64,000 bases of DNA from Massariosphaeria phaeospora (Eukaryota; Ascomycota; Dothideomycetes; Pleosporales), in contig JAADJZ010000032.1 in NCBI GenBank assembly GCA_011032825.1, forward strand, positions 248,001 to 312,000, read 5' to 3'. Every line of letters begins with the position of its first letter. The stretch's first letter is position 1. A model generated the notes under the pieces. It was not told where the DNA came from. It did not search any database and saw only the letters and a list, made by a program, of their open reading frames with translations. A program made the position numbers and the translations under genes. Below, piece after piece: positions 41,329 through 52,210 of this stretch.

Positions 41329-41636
41329 GGCGTCTTCGTCGCGGTGGTGGTGGTGAGGGTGGTTGAGGTCGCAGCCAAATTTTTGCACGGTTGAGCCGAG
41401 AAACGCACGCCAAGAGTTCGGCGGAGGCGGAGAGCGGAGGAAGCGGCGGCCTGTGGCTGTGGCGCTGACGTCGAGTTGGGAAGTGACAGCTCCGACGCGC
41501 CCACACGGCAGCAGCAGAGAAATCACTCCTAGCAGGAGCACCACCACGTCGCCATGTACCGCTGCCGCTCCAATGTATAGTCTTCTTGCTTCACATACCG
41601 TCCCGCATAGATAGCACCCCTCCGAGCAGCGACAGC
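41329..41636. promoter_or_regulatory. divergent promoter KRI1 / Sip3-like gene
   Basis: 308 bp between two divergent housekeeping starts, GC-rich, without an obvious TATA. TGACGTCGAG near 41466 resembles a CRE/ATF half-palindrome (TGACGTC). Confidence 0.45.
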
Positions 41637-44600
41637 ATGGCCGAGGACAAGGCGCAGCAGCAGGTGGTGCAGCCCGTCGCGAAGCCGCTGGCCCTGATGT
41701 ATGTGCTCGATTCTGCTCTAGGTACTCACGCGTACTCATGCAGCACACAGACCAGTCGTGATCAAAGAGGCCGCCCTCGATTCGCCTACCTTCCGTGCCA
41801 CGTCCGTCCATTTCGGCGACCAGATCGACCTCATCGAACGATGGCTCGACTCGTACACGCGCGCCGTCTCGAAGCTGGCGGCCGAGATGACGGCGCTGCA
41901 GTCGCTTGTGGACAACTACATACAAGCCTCGCATCCGCCGTTGCAGCTCTCGGAGGCCATCCTCGACCACGACTACACCGTCTTGGCACTGAAGCGCTTC
42001 GGTGAAGGGGCACGCGAGTTCTGGAATAGCACCTTGAAGGGCATGAAGAAGGCGGAGACCAGCGTCTGCGACCCGATCCGGGCATTCCTGCACAACGACC
42101 TGCGGATGCTGAAGGACGCGCGCAAGAACTTGGAGAATACACAGCGTGCTTTTGACGGCACCATGGCACGCTATGCAGGCCAGGCAAAGACGAAAGAGGC
42201 CTCGTCGTTGAGGGAGGATGCTTTTCAGCTGCACGAGGCGCGGCGCGCGTACCTGAAAGCAAGCATGGACTTTTGTGTCATGGCACCCCAAGTAAGCTCG
42301 GCGCTGGACAAGATTTTGGTCAAGGTCATTGCCGAGCAGTGGCGCGACATGAAGACGGCGCGGGACTCATCGACTAAGAACTTTGCCACGTGGACTGCCG
42401 ACATCGATCGCGTAAAGGGATGGAGCAAGGAGATGGAGAACAGCGAGCGCGTATTCAAGAAAGAGCTGCATCTCGCGAGACAGCAGGTCGAGAGCAGCGC
42501 TGAGCTAGGCGCACGACCGTCGCGCGATCTAGACGACTATGCTCTCTCGACGGTGCCCTACCTCGGAACCCAAGCGCCTTCTTCAGCGACGGTCCAATCA
42601 CCAGCAAAGCCAGACCTCGGAAACGAGAAAGCGGAGAAGCAAGGCTGGCTCTTCCAGCGAACTGTCACGGGCAAACCGGCCAGGACATATTGGGTTCGGC
42701 GATGGTTCTTTGTCAAGCACGGCATCTTTGGCTGGTTGGCCCAAGGCGCTCGATCTGGCGCAGTCGAAGAGTCCGAGAAGATCGGCGTGCTGCTCTGTGG
42801 CATTCGGCCGGCGTTCCAGGAAGAACGGCGTTTCTGCTTCGAAGTAAAGACTAAAGATACGACCATCCTTCTCCAAGCCGACACTCAGAACGACCTCACT
42901 GAGTGGATCTCATCATTCGAGGTTGCAAAGCGCAAAGCCCTGGAAGACACGTCCAGAGACGGCACTGCATCTCTCGGAGCGGTGGATGCTGCCTTCTCCA
43001 TCAGCCCGCCTGTTGCGCCTGAGTTTGCCGCCAGGACTTCTGAAGGCCATGCTACACACCCCAGCGATGATGTCGGTACACTAGATCGGGCCGAGACGTT
43101 GGCCATCCCCGGAGACAGCCTGGCCACCCGAGGCAGCTTTGACGTTACACGCCGAGGAAGCCCATTCGAGGGAGAGGGTAGTCGTCGTGATCATGCCGCT
43201 AGGATCATGGAGAAGCTGGATCTTACCCGCAAGTCTACCGTGAGCCCTCAATTAAGCAACAGCAACCCGTCGTCGGCATCAGGAGGAATTGCTAGTCTCA
43301 TTTCCGCCAGCCTTGCTTCCGCCAGCCACAATATTGTCCAGGTAGGCCAAGTACCAGCGCCCGCTCCTGGACTGCCCGATACTCGTCTCGTTCTGGGACA
43401 AACTCTACCTCCAAGCAGCCTGGCTCCCTCGACACTGGCGAATCCACCGGCGCCCACCAATCTGAGCAAAGCTGCTGTTGCCGTGAGCGGGGAGCGAGGT
43501 CTTGGTATTGGCCGATCTGGTAATATGCCTGGAGGGCTCATGGCCAACTTATGGGGATCTATTAACTGGGGCTACGTAAACCGTCTCGAGCGAGGCGATG
43601 AGACAACCAACGGCGACCACAGCATCTCTGGACCTTCAAGTCCGGTAGGCCAATTACCAGGTCTTGATCCGTCAGACAAGCCAAGTGAAGAGCCGTCACC
43701 GGGCACGACTCCAGCTATTCCTACCCATCGTAAGACTATCAGTCTAAGCGGCCCTACTCCAGCGGGTGTGCAAAGACCAACCATAGTCACGGACAACTTC
43801 CCCAACTATTATCCGCTTGCTCTACGCTTGCAAGATGCGCAATTCCGCATTCTGTTCCCGGCTGTCCCTCGCGCAGAAAAGGTGGTACTTGTGTTCCGTG
43901 CTGTCTGGAATCCCACCGACCAGCAGGAATTTCCCGGCCGTGTATATGTGACTATTAGAGATATCTACTTCTACAGCAACCATCTTGGTCTTGTGCTCAT
44001 CACCGGCATAAGCTTGAGCACCACCGACGAGGTGACGGCTGCACCCGGAAAGGATTGCGACTTCCTTTTCTTGCATTTCAAGCCTAGTTCACGAGAGGAT
44101 GGCGCGACGAGAATTACGATAAAGACGTTCCTGGAACCGCTGAAATTGTTGCAACGCCGTCTGAACTTCTTAGTGCACAATGCTAGTACAAAAGAGTACA
44201 ACCTTGAGGAAGTCATTAAGAGACTTATCAAGCTAGAAGTTAGTGAGTCGGATAATTCGCCGAGCGCAGAGAGCTGGGAAAACGTATCATTGCACACGCC
44301 CATGGATGCCGGTTACGGAGGCAAAGAGATTAAAACCAGTCTTCGCATAGACGGCAATCTTTTCGGACCGACGGGTGCCAACGCCTTCAAGAATCCGACC
44401 AAGTTCAAGTTACCGTCCCAACCTGTGGTGTTCGCTCCTCAGGGAATGACTCAGGTGGCAGTGGAGAAAGAGTTCGATATCAGCGCCAAGGGCCTGTTTC
44501 ACATACTCTTCGGGGACAAGAGCGCGGTGTTCCAGATGCTATACCGGGAGAGATGGGCACAGCGCGTCGTTCAGGGCCCTTGGGTTACAGGTGATCAAGG

Positions 44601-45850
44601 CATCCAGCGTCGAGATTTCGAATACGAAATTGCACAGCCAGGGAAGCCGGGAGCCGTCGTTATCAACGACTATCAGCTCATCGAAGTGCTAAACGACCAC
44701 CTCTGCTATGTCGTTGCTGATAGGAAGACTCCTTGGTATCTACCAGGCTCGGGCCGCTTCGTACTTCTCAGCAAGACCGTAATAACACACGTGTCCAAAG
44801 CACGCTGTAAGCTTGCCATATACACCAAAGTGGACTGGAGCCGCAGTCCGCGCTTCACGAAGAAACTCATAGAGCGACAGGGTCTGCAAGACATGGACCT
44901 CGAGGCCCAGGACCTCGTCGACGTGGTGAATGACCAGGTCGCCCGGCTTGGACATAACAAGAGCACAGGCAAAGTCATAAACATCTTCGGCCAGATCGGT
45001 GTCCAATCCCAAGCCTCGCAGTTTGCCGTCCAGGACATACCCCCGCCTAACCGGCCCCGCAAATTCAAGCTCCAGCCCCAGACGACAGCATCCTTCGTCG
45101 CCCAGCTCATCGGCAACATCATCATCAGCGTGATCAGCACGGTCATGAGCTGGATAATCGCCGCCGTTGCTGCACTCGGCAACGTCATATCCGCGCACAG
45201 GCTGTTGGTGTTGCTGCTGCTGTTCAGCGGCGGAACCAACTTCTTCTACTCGTCCCGCGAGACGTGGACGTGGTGGAACGAGCGCAACGCCGCTAGCTTT
45301 ATGTCTAGACTCGGCGTCGGCCCGTCAATCACTATGACGCGCTCCCTCTACCTGCAGGATCTAGAAGTCACGTTCCTGAACGTAAATGACACGGCTATCA
45401 CCCTCGCCGCCCCGCTGGAACACTCCGCTAACAACAAGTGGTAAGCAGCAACTCCCCCTCCGCCTCACCCCCCTCAAACTATACTATGCTAACCCCCCAC
45501 CCAGCCACCAAACCTTCACCTCCCTCCTAACCTCCGCCTCCACCCTGCACACCTCCTCCTCTTCCTCCTCCCCGCTCCCCCCCTCCCCCCATACCTCCGC
45601 GCGTCTCCACCGCACGCGCCAGAACCTCGGCGCCCACCGCCACGACCTGCTCGTCGCGCTGCGCGTCGTCAACCGCATCGAGCAGGAGGTGCTGGCCGCG
45701 GAATACGAGTCCTGGCTGCGCGCTGAGACGCTGAAGTGTGAGCGCGTGGGCGCGATGCTGGGTGGGCAGGGACTGGGGATGATGGGGGTAAGGAGATGGG
45801 TGGGGAGAAGGGGGAGGGTGAGGGTGGAGAGGACGTTAAGGAGTGGGTGA
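41637..45850 (+). CDS. BAR-PH-GRAM-VASt sterol-transfer protein (Sip3/Lam1-Lam3 type)
   Basis: Exons 41637-41698, 41751-45440 and 45505-45850 give 1365 aa as written. Sip3/Lam proteins sit at ER-plasma membrane contacts and move sterols. Domains in order: BAR-like helices (about 20-240); PH (about 305-405, QGWLFQRTVTGKPARTYWVRRW); a Ser/Pro-rich linker; GRAM (about 700-790, LQDAQFRILFPAVPRAEKVV); VASt (about 905-1085, KEFDISAKGLFHILFGDKSA, KLAIYTKVDW); and hydrophobic helices (FVAQLIGNIIISVISTVMSW and ISAHRLLVLLLLFSGG). A 64-nt intron with CTAAC removes the apparent stop at 45442. After RAETLKCERVGAML the written frame turns basic and ends at 45850. The next frame instead encodes VKEWVRGYCGDCEGAL with stop at 45921, which looks like the true C-terminus. 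Confidence 0.87.
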
Positions 45851-47011
45851 GGGGGTATTGTGGGGATTGTGAGGGGGCGTTGAGGGCGGTGGGAGATGGG
45901 AGGAAGAGGGTGTTGATGTGATGTGATGTGAGAGAGGTGTCTTGGGGATTATGCGCCCGTGCGGCTTTTGGGTACCTTGATTGAGCGATGCGCTTCCTTT
46001 GCTTCTACGGCGATATACCCGGCGTTTGGGGCTGCGCTTGTTTGCTTGTGCGTCGAGCGCCTCGCATCCATATTCATTCTTCGCTTATTAATGCATCCAA
46101 ATACATACGTACATGCATGTCCATCTACTCAATAAATCAAGCTGCGTCGCAGTTTGGTCACGCAGGGGGGACTGTAAAAATATACAGACTACGTATGTAC
46201 GTCGGTGCGGCGTTACTGATCGCGGGCCTAGGCGGATGTCGCTAAGACAGGATATCCCCTGCATCGCTCCATCCACGTGACCTTATTGAGCTCCCACCTC
46301 TACAACGATGTCTCTGCCTAATCGTTTGTGGATAACGGCAGTTGAGCTGGGCACTTTCTGCAATACCTGTATATGAAATAAGAAGTAGGACGACTGTCAA
46401 ATATATAAATAAACGTTGTTTTGCGCTGCAATATCATCCATCTATAGATAATTCCTTGGGTTTCGCTCACAACTACAATATTAAGGAAGCTAATCGAACA
46501 TTGCACTTCTCTTGCACTCGAATTTAAGCTAAGCGGAGCTGCGCTGAGCGGTACAAGTGGACCTAATCTACCGATCCCGTGTATATTTTTGTTTGACTCG
46601 AAGTACTAACTAGTAACACAGACTTCATTTAGTATCCAGTTCGCTGCTGAGTTAAGGTTATTGTCGAGTCGATGTACCTCCGTCTCAGCCAAACGCTATA
46701 GAGAAACTTGGTTGCTCGAAATAGGTAGGTAGTGGTTTGGTTTGGAGTTGCAACATCTCGTCTACTCTCGCCCGAATGGAATGGCTGCGCCCCAGTCTAG
46801 TCCAGTCCAGTCCGTGCCGCACAATCCTACCTACCATCCTCTGTCTATCCGCGCCCTCGCGCCCTCGCGATAAAGCGCTCACCTCCTCCACCTCCTCCCC
46901 AAGCTCCTCCCTACCAAGTACCCTTCTCCTCACAAAACCGCCACTGCATCCTTCCCCCCTCCTCCCCTCTCAAAGCAACTACCCTACCCCCTACCTTTCC
47001 CACCCCTCCCG
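45851..47011. other. intergenic region
   Basis: The first 70 bp probably still belong to the Sip3-like gene in another frame. The rest shows nothing coding. Short repeats include TCCAGTCCAGTCCAGTCCGT-like units near 46797-46815 and CCCTCGCGCCCTCGCG at about 46855. The last 150 bp before 47012 is a pyrimidine-rich promoter/leader. Confidence 0.5.
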
Positions 47012-48413
47012 ATGTCCACTCTCCCGCCCTTCCCCTTCCGCTTCTCCCCTACCCTCTCCTCCCTCTCCCTCCCCCCTCCCCCTGTCCTCCTCACTTTCCA
47101 ACTCCTCACCAGCGCCACAATCATCGGCTTCACGCCCCCTTCCTCCTGGCTCCGCCCAGCCGCGCTCCCTCTCCTATCCGCCTGCGCAGCGTGCATCGTG
47201 CGCAATGCGCCGGCATACATGCGGCCGCGGTGGGGCTCGCTGCTAGGCGGGTTTAGCGTGGCGCTGCTGTTGCAGTATGTCGATTTGGGGGTTATTAGTC
47301 GGTGGGGTTTTGGGGATGGGGGCAAAGTGGCTGCGAAGGAACGGGAGGGAGACGATGATGATGATGCCGACGTGAGAAAAGCATCACGGAACAGAAACAG
47401 GAACAGTTCAGTTGCTGCGCGCTTCGCATTCGGCTGGCACGCGCTATGGTCCTTCCGACACATCAACTCCCCCCACTCAGTCCCATCCATCCCACCCTTC
47501 TCCACCGCCTCGCCCGCCTACGTGCCCCCGCGCCGGCGCTTCGTCGCCCAGCAATGCGCTGTAGCGTGCACGTGCTACATCCTACTAGACCTGCTCGCAG
47601 CGCGCCCGCCTCCTGCAAACGCAGCGCAAATCTTCAACCCCGCGCTCGTTCCGTTCTTCGCGCGGCTGGGCAGCGTCACGGGCGCGGAAATCAAACTGCG
47701 AGCCCTCAGCATCGCGGGTTTCGCATTCACGTTCTACTGTGTGATCCAGGGCTTCCAATCTCTCGCCGCAGCGGTGGCTGTTGGGTTGGGCGTGTCGGGG
47801 GTGGAGGAGTGGCGGCCGGCATTTGGGAGGTTGGCGGATGCGTGGAGGCTTAAGAACGTGTGGGGGTGAGTACGCTCGGTGCTGTGCTGGCGAAGTCGTG
47901 CGGCCTAAGTTGAGTTGAGTTGCGTTGAATTGAAATTAACAGCGCCCCAGCAAATTCTGGCACCAGCTGCTCCGCCGCCCCCTCACGGTCCCCGCATCCG
48001 CACTCGTGCACGACGTGCTCTGTCTACCGCGGCACACCGTTCCCGCCGGCGCGCTCAAGATCTTGATTTCGTTTGCGATATCTGGAGCCATGCACACGGC
48101 AGCCGGTGTGGCCAGCGGCATGCCGGCGCACGAGCTGGGCGTGTTCCGCTTCTTTTGCACGCAGGCTTTTGGTGTGCTGTTCGAGCAAAGCGTGATATCG
48201 GTCTTTCGGTCGGTGCGTGGAGTTGCGGAGAAGGAGAAGGAGAGGGAGAAGCCGCCGGTTTGGATGAGAGCGGTGGGGTTCGTGTGGGTTGCGGGGTTTA
48301 TGGCGTGGTCGGGGCCCGCGTGGTTGTATCCGCAGGCGGCGCGGGCACCACGGCAAGGCGCGACGAGCTTTCTACCGTTTAGTGTCGTGGGTATGGTGAG
48401 CAAGTTAGGTTGA
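47012..48413 (+). CDS. MBOAT_2 (wax-synthase-like) membrane O-acyltransferase
   Basis: Exons 47012-47865 and 47951-48413 (85-nt phase-2 intron) give 438 aa. The splice forms NVWGKFWHQLLRRPLTVPAS, the family's W..FW...WHQ motif, and downstream is ISFAISGAMHTAAGV, the SGxxH motif with the presumed catalytic His. Hydrophobic segments occur at about 20-45, 55-90, 195-215, 240-275, 330-350 and 390-410. Members are wax synthases, terpenoid or mycotoxin-type O-acetyltransferases and plant ASAT-like enzymes; the acceptor is not predictable. A polar Asp/Arg/Asn loop at about 105-130 interrupts the N-terminal helices. Start chosen as the first ATG before the first hydrophobic segment. Confidence 0.8.
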
Positions 48414-48626
48414 ATGTTTAGCGATGAGAGTGGTTGGTATTTTTGTAGAGGAGCACAGATCATGATGTCATGTGCTTTGTTAGTTAATGAGGTAAAGCCT
48501 ATGTACTAATCCAAGACGCTCTACTCGAAATCTCAAAGCACAATTTCCAAGTATCTCAACATGAAGACGCCCACAGATTCTACGTTCCTACACCGTAGAA
48601 CACCACACCACGCACACCCATCTCCA

Positions 48627-50258
48627 TCAGTGCCGCCACCCCCTGTACCACCTCCTCGTCCCATTATGCTCCTCGCCCACCTCGCCCTCAACAACTTCGA
48701 AACCGTCATCTTCCTCGTCGCCATCCACATCCATCAACTCCACCTCCACCCACTCCAGCCCGTCAATCTCCGCACTCACATGCCGCGACCGCACATCCGC
48801 GCTCTCGACCTCGGGTCCCGCGACGCTGAGCTCGGCGATGAGGCCCAGCAGCTCGGCGTCTGCGGTGGGGGTTTGTGCTTGTGCTTGTGCGGGGTGCGCG
48901 TGGATGGTGGCGGGGTGGGCTGGTGAGAGTGGGTGGGGGTTGGATGGGTGGTGGTGATGATGAGGAGGAGCATGTGCGGGGACGATGGCATCAGTAGAGG
49001 GAGTCGCAGTCGCAGTCGCAGTCTCAGCCGCCCAGTCCGTTCTACCCATCCTCTTGCTGCGTCGCCGAGCATCATCGACCTGTTTCTCTTCAAGATTTTG
49101 TTTTTCTTCGGGCACACTATCATCGACGTCTTTAACCTCCTTCCCCTCGCTCTCACTCTTTCCCTCCCCTTCACCACGCGCTTCGCCACCGCCCTCAGTC
49201 TCAGTATCCACCGCCTTCTCCCTCTCTCTCGCCACCCTGCTCGCCCGCCTCAACATCCGCACATTCCCCAGCGTCGGCGACATCGGCCGCTGTGCCTGAC
49301 CCGCTTTACCCACTTGCTGCAAGATGGGCGACGGATCGCGTGTAGTAGCAGTAGCAGTAGCGTCGATCTCCTGGGGGCTTTCTTGCGCGGCGCGGAGATC
49401 CGCGAGCATTGTGTCGATGTTGGGCGCGTTGATTTCCGGGGAGGGGACGTCGGGGAGGGAGTTCGATGTTGGGGTAGGTACTTGAGGGGGTTGAATCTGA
49501 GGAAGACTTAGTGCAGAGGGGGTCGCCACGGGGCGGCGCCATGGCTGTTGTAGCTTCGAGGGTGTGGCATTTGCGGTAGTGGTGTTGATGGGTGCGTTGT
49601 TGTCCTTGGGTGCGAGAGACACCCGGGACCGCACAGCAGCAGCATACGTCATATTTGCACGCACACCCGCACCCGTCTCACTTGCGCCCTTGGAGCCCGT
49701 GGCCATGGCTGTGCGATGCTCACCTCCACCCTGTCGCGCCAACATTGCCGTGGCCGCATTCGGATCATCGCGGTACGGCACGAACCCTCGCGAGCCGCCG
49801 CGGCTAGACTCTGAACGGCGTACTTCTGCATCCGGTTGTACTGGTGCAGCGTTGCGCCATGATGGCACTCGATTTGCAGCTCCCCTGCGTGCATCATGCC
49901 CGCCCGCCCAGTTCGATGGCGGGCGTCCGCGGCCGCGACCATGAGTTTGACCGCGATTCCTGGGACCGGTGGGTGCGCGAGCTGTGGGGTCCGATTGAGC
50001 GGGTGGGTATGGGTAACGGGGCTCGGTGGGAATGTGTTGGATTGGGGGGCGGGGAGGACGGGTCTGGGTGGTGTTGTTGTCGGCGGACCGTGTTTGAGGC
50101 GTGGATGTTGTGACGGAGATGTATTCGCGGGGCGAGGAGATTGAGGTTGGGAGACGGATGTGCGAGGTGGTGGTTGAATGGGGGTTTGGTTTGGAAGCGT
50201 CGTTGGTGTTATTTCGAGAGGTTGAACCTGCATTGTCGGCAGTATTGGAGGAAGGCAT
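48627..50258 (-). CDS. intrinsically disordered protein, unknown
   Basis: Intronless, 543 aa. Almost wholly low-complexity: T/S/N-rich N-terminus, an RGG-like patch (GRGRGRPPSNWAGGHDARRG) at about 108-127, a possible helix with ARREREK-type charged residues near 345, a poly-His stretch (HHHHHH near 440) and an acidic tail ending RRWYRGWRH. Only short islands (NIDTMLADLRAAQESPQEI, ADAELLGLIAELSVAGPEVE) look structured. The RGG patch hints at RNA binding, which is inference. The reverse strand also has long open frames because of GC-rich codons, but the minus frame has a single ATG-to-stop reading with consistent composition. Confidence 0.6.
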   Translation of the reverse strand: MPSSNTADNAGSTSRNNTNDASKPNPHSTTTSHIRLPTSISSPREYISVTTSTPQTRSADNNTTQTRPPRPPIQHIPTEPRYPYPPAQSDPTARAPTGPRNRGQTHGRGRGRPPSNWAGGHDARRGAANRVPSWRNAAPVQPDAEVRRSESSRGGSRGFVPYRDDPNAATAMLARQGGGEHRTAMATGSKGASETGAGVRANMTYAAAVRSRVSLAPKDNNAPINTTTANATPSKLQQPWRRPVATPSALSLPQIQPPQVPTPTSNSLPDVPSPEINAPNIDTMLADLRAAQESPQEIDATATATTRDPSPILQQVGKAGQAQRPMSPTLGNVRMLRRASRVAREREKAVDTETEGGGEARGEGEGKSESEGKEVKDVDDSVPEEKQNLEEKQVDDARRRSKRMGRTDWAAETATATATPSTDAIVPAHAPPHHHHHPSNPHPLSPAHPATIHAHPAQAQAQTPTADAELLGLIAELSVAGPEVESADVRSRHVSAEIDGLEWVEVELMDVDGDEEDDGFEVVEGEVGEEHNGTRRWYRGWRH

Positions 50259-51052
50259 GTTGTTCTATGCACGCACGAGCTGGTCTGGGTTATGTTTACT
50301 TGTGTGCTCAGGAAGGTGGTTGCAGTGTTGAGGGTCCGAGAGAGTGGAGTGTGCTGAGTTTAAGAAGGCGGCAAAGCTGAAACCTGGAGATGCGTTAAAG
50401 AGCCTAGAGGTAGAGCGTGTTGTTGCGGCCGTGACGGTTACCTGGGGAATATAAACCGTAGGTGATGGATGTAGTGACGGCCTCTGGAAAGCGCCCTGTA
50501 TTCACGACTATTGTCTGGATTGGGTATCTCAATATATCGTTATCTTTGCAGGATCTAGCCGAGCGAGGACGGATCATTGAATGCTGTCTCGTGAACTTCA
50601 TCTTCATCTGCAAAAGTGATGTTAGCACTGCATTTGGAAGTATTCAATGCACTTGCGTATCGGAGCCCAACTGTACCACAAGAAGTCGATCGGTATGTCA
50701 CCCTCAGAAAGTCATCGGTAGTGCCCAACTATCAGTGATATCCACGAACCCTCTGTTTTCCAATGAAGTTCGCTGTCAATGTTGTTGTTCCACTCACTTT
50801 GCAGTGAGCACAGCGGCCCAGCCCTTTCACTCTCCCTATGCAACATCAACCCAGTGTCAGTGAATCGCCGCCGTACACCGTTGTCGGTACACAAATCATA
50901 CTACCCTGCCACACACACGGTCTGTTTGTTTTTTCCCTCGCCAGTCTGCAGCCACGTACATAAACAACGTTCTTCAGCCTCCACTCTCCCCTAGCCCACT
51001 ACCCCACCAACCCCCCCTCAACCACCACATCTTACGACTCCGACACAGCACC
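50259..51052. other. divergent intergenic region
   Basis: 794 bp between the disordered-protein and the 51053 genes. No TATA box is clear. The final 100 bp is a C-rich pyrimidine leader of the plus-strand gene. I see no gene inside. Confidence 0.5.
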
Positions 51053-52059
51053 ATGTTTTCCTCGTACGCCAAGCTCAAGCGTTCCGTCTCGAGCGGGGCA
51101 AGCAAACTCCTCGGTATCGCGCAAGAGGAGCCGAAGCGGAAACATGTCCACTGGGACGGTTCTCTCGCGCACACCGATCACTCGAGGCCAGTTGATCGCA
51201 TCTACATCTCGCCCGAGCCCGTCTCTCCTCTTCAATCATTCCAAGAGTCACAATATATCGTGCTCCACTATAAAGACCTGCGTGAACCGAGACTCATTGA
51301 AGAAGTCGTAGGCGCCGGAAACTTCGAAAACCTACAACACATCTTCGATCTCGCATTGCAGGATGAAGCCCCGGGCCCAGTGATGAGAGCGGTAGCAAAT
51401 AAGGAGGTCGATGATATGCTGGGATGGAGGAAAGCGAAGGGGGTGAAGAAGTCTAGGGAGAAACAGCCGATGCGGCAGATTGACACGAACGTTTTCAGGA
51501 TGCGAGATATCGATCTGAGCGGAATGGCGGAACCGGATGGTGGCGATGGTGTGAAAGCGAATCCGCTGTTGAGCCAGAGTGTTGACGGTCAGTCGCTTTG
51601 TCTTTAGTCTGTTAATCCTCGATCGACTGACGCAGTTCAGACTTCTTCGACAGCACCGAAGATACACTACAGTCGAACTCCCGCCCGACACTTACAACCC
51701 AAGAATTCACTCACACCACAAGTACCAATCCCGACGATACAACAACTGCCCCCACCGGCCATGCCCCACCAACAGCCTTCGACGACGCCCGGCCACTCAT
51801 GGACATACCCAAAGGCGAAGTCGTAGTGCTTGTCTCCCGCAAGACAACAGCCGCCTTTGTCCGCAAGGCCGATGGCCGGGTTTACCAAGTGAAGCAGAGC
51901 AAGACGCGAGCATCGGCTAGTCGCAAAGCAGGTATCGACGAGGGGTGGGTGATGATAGATAGCGCTGATGATCGAGATGACAGCATTGCGAATTCGATTA
52001 GACGGAAGAATAAGGGGTTGAAGGAGGCGGAGGATGGGTGGGATGATTGTAGGGTGTGA
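51053..52059 (+). CDS. conserved-looking protein of unknown function
   Basis: Exons 51053-51587 and 51641-52059 (53-nt phase-1 intron with CTGAC) give 317 aa. The N-terminus MFSSYAKLKRSVSSGASKLL is basic and amphipathic. A mixed alpha/beta-like segment follows, with YISPEPVSPLQSFQESQYIV, LHYKDLREPRLIEEVV and a helix NFENLQHIFDLALQD. The second exon begins DFFDSTEDT and carries a T/P-rich linker, then IPKGEVVVLVSRKTTAAFVR, and ends DGWDDCRV. I do not recognise the family. The last codons and the stop lie in a tandemly duplicated 80-bp unit (separate entry). Confidence 0.68.
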
Positions 52060-52210
52060 GTCCCTGTTAGTCCGTTGCTACCCCTTAGAGCTCTCAGCGT
52101 TTTCTGGCGGAGGACAGGTAGGATGTTTGTAGGGTGTGAATCCCTGTTAGTCCGTTGCTACCCCCAGAGCCCTCAGCGTTTTCTGGCGGAGGATGGATGG
52201 GATGATTGTA
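52026..52210. repeat. 80-bp tandem duplication covering a gene's stop codon
   Basis: Units begin GGCGGAGGA at 52026, 52106 and 52185, with periods of 80 and 79 bp; the third is partial. The first unit contains the last codons and stop of the upstream gene. A further diverged piece (GAGAGCTCTCAGCG) lies at 52371. Confidence 0.88.

Noticed and set aside
40972..42291. 439-codon minus-strand open frame spanning the KRI1 start and running antisense to the Sip3-like gene
   Set aside because: Only its downstream part from 41328 is KRI1 exon 1; the upstream part is a GC-rich shadow of the BAR-domain coding sequence.
49649..50272. Second minus frame overlapping the disordered-protein gene
   Set aside because: Overlaps the longer frame fully; Pro/Thr/His composition is explained by frame shift of the same low-complexity DNA.
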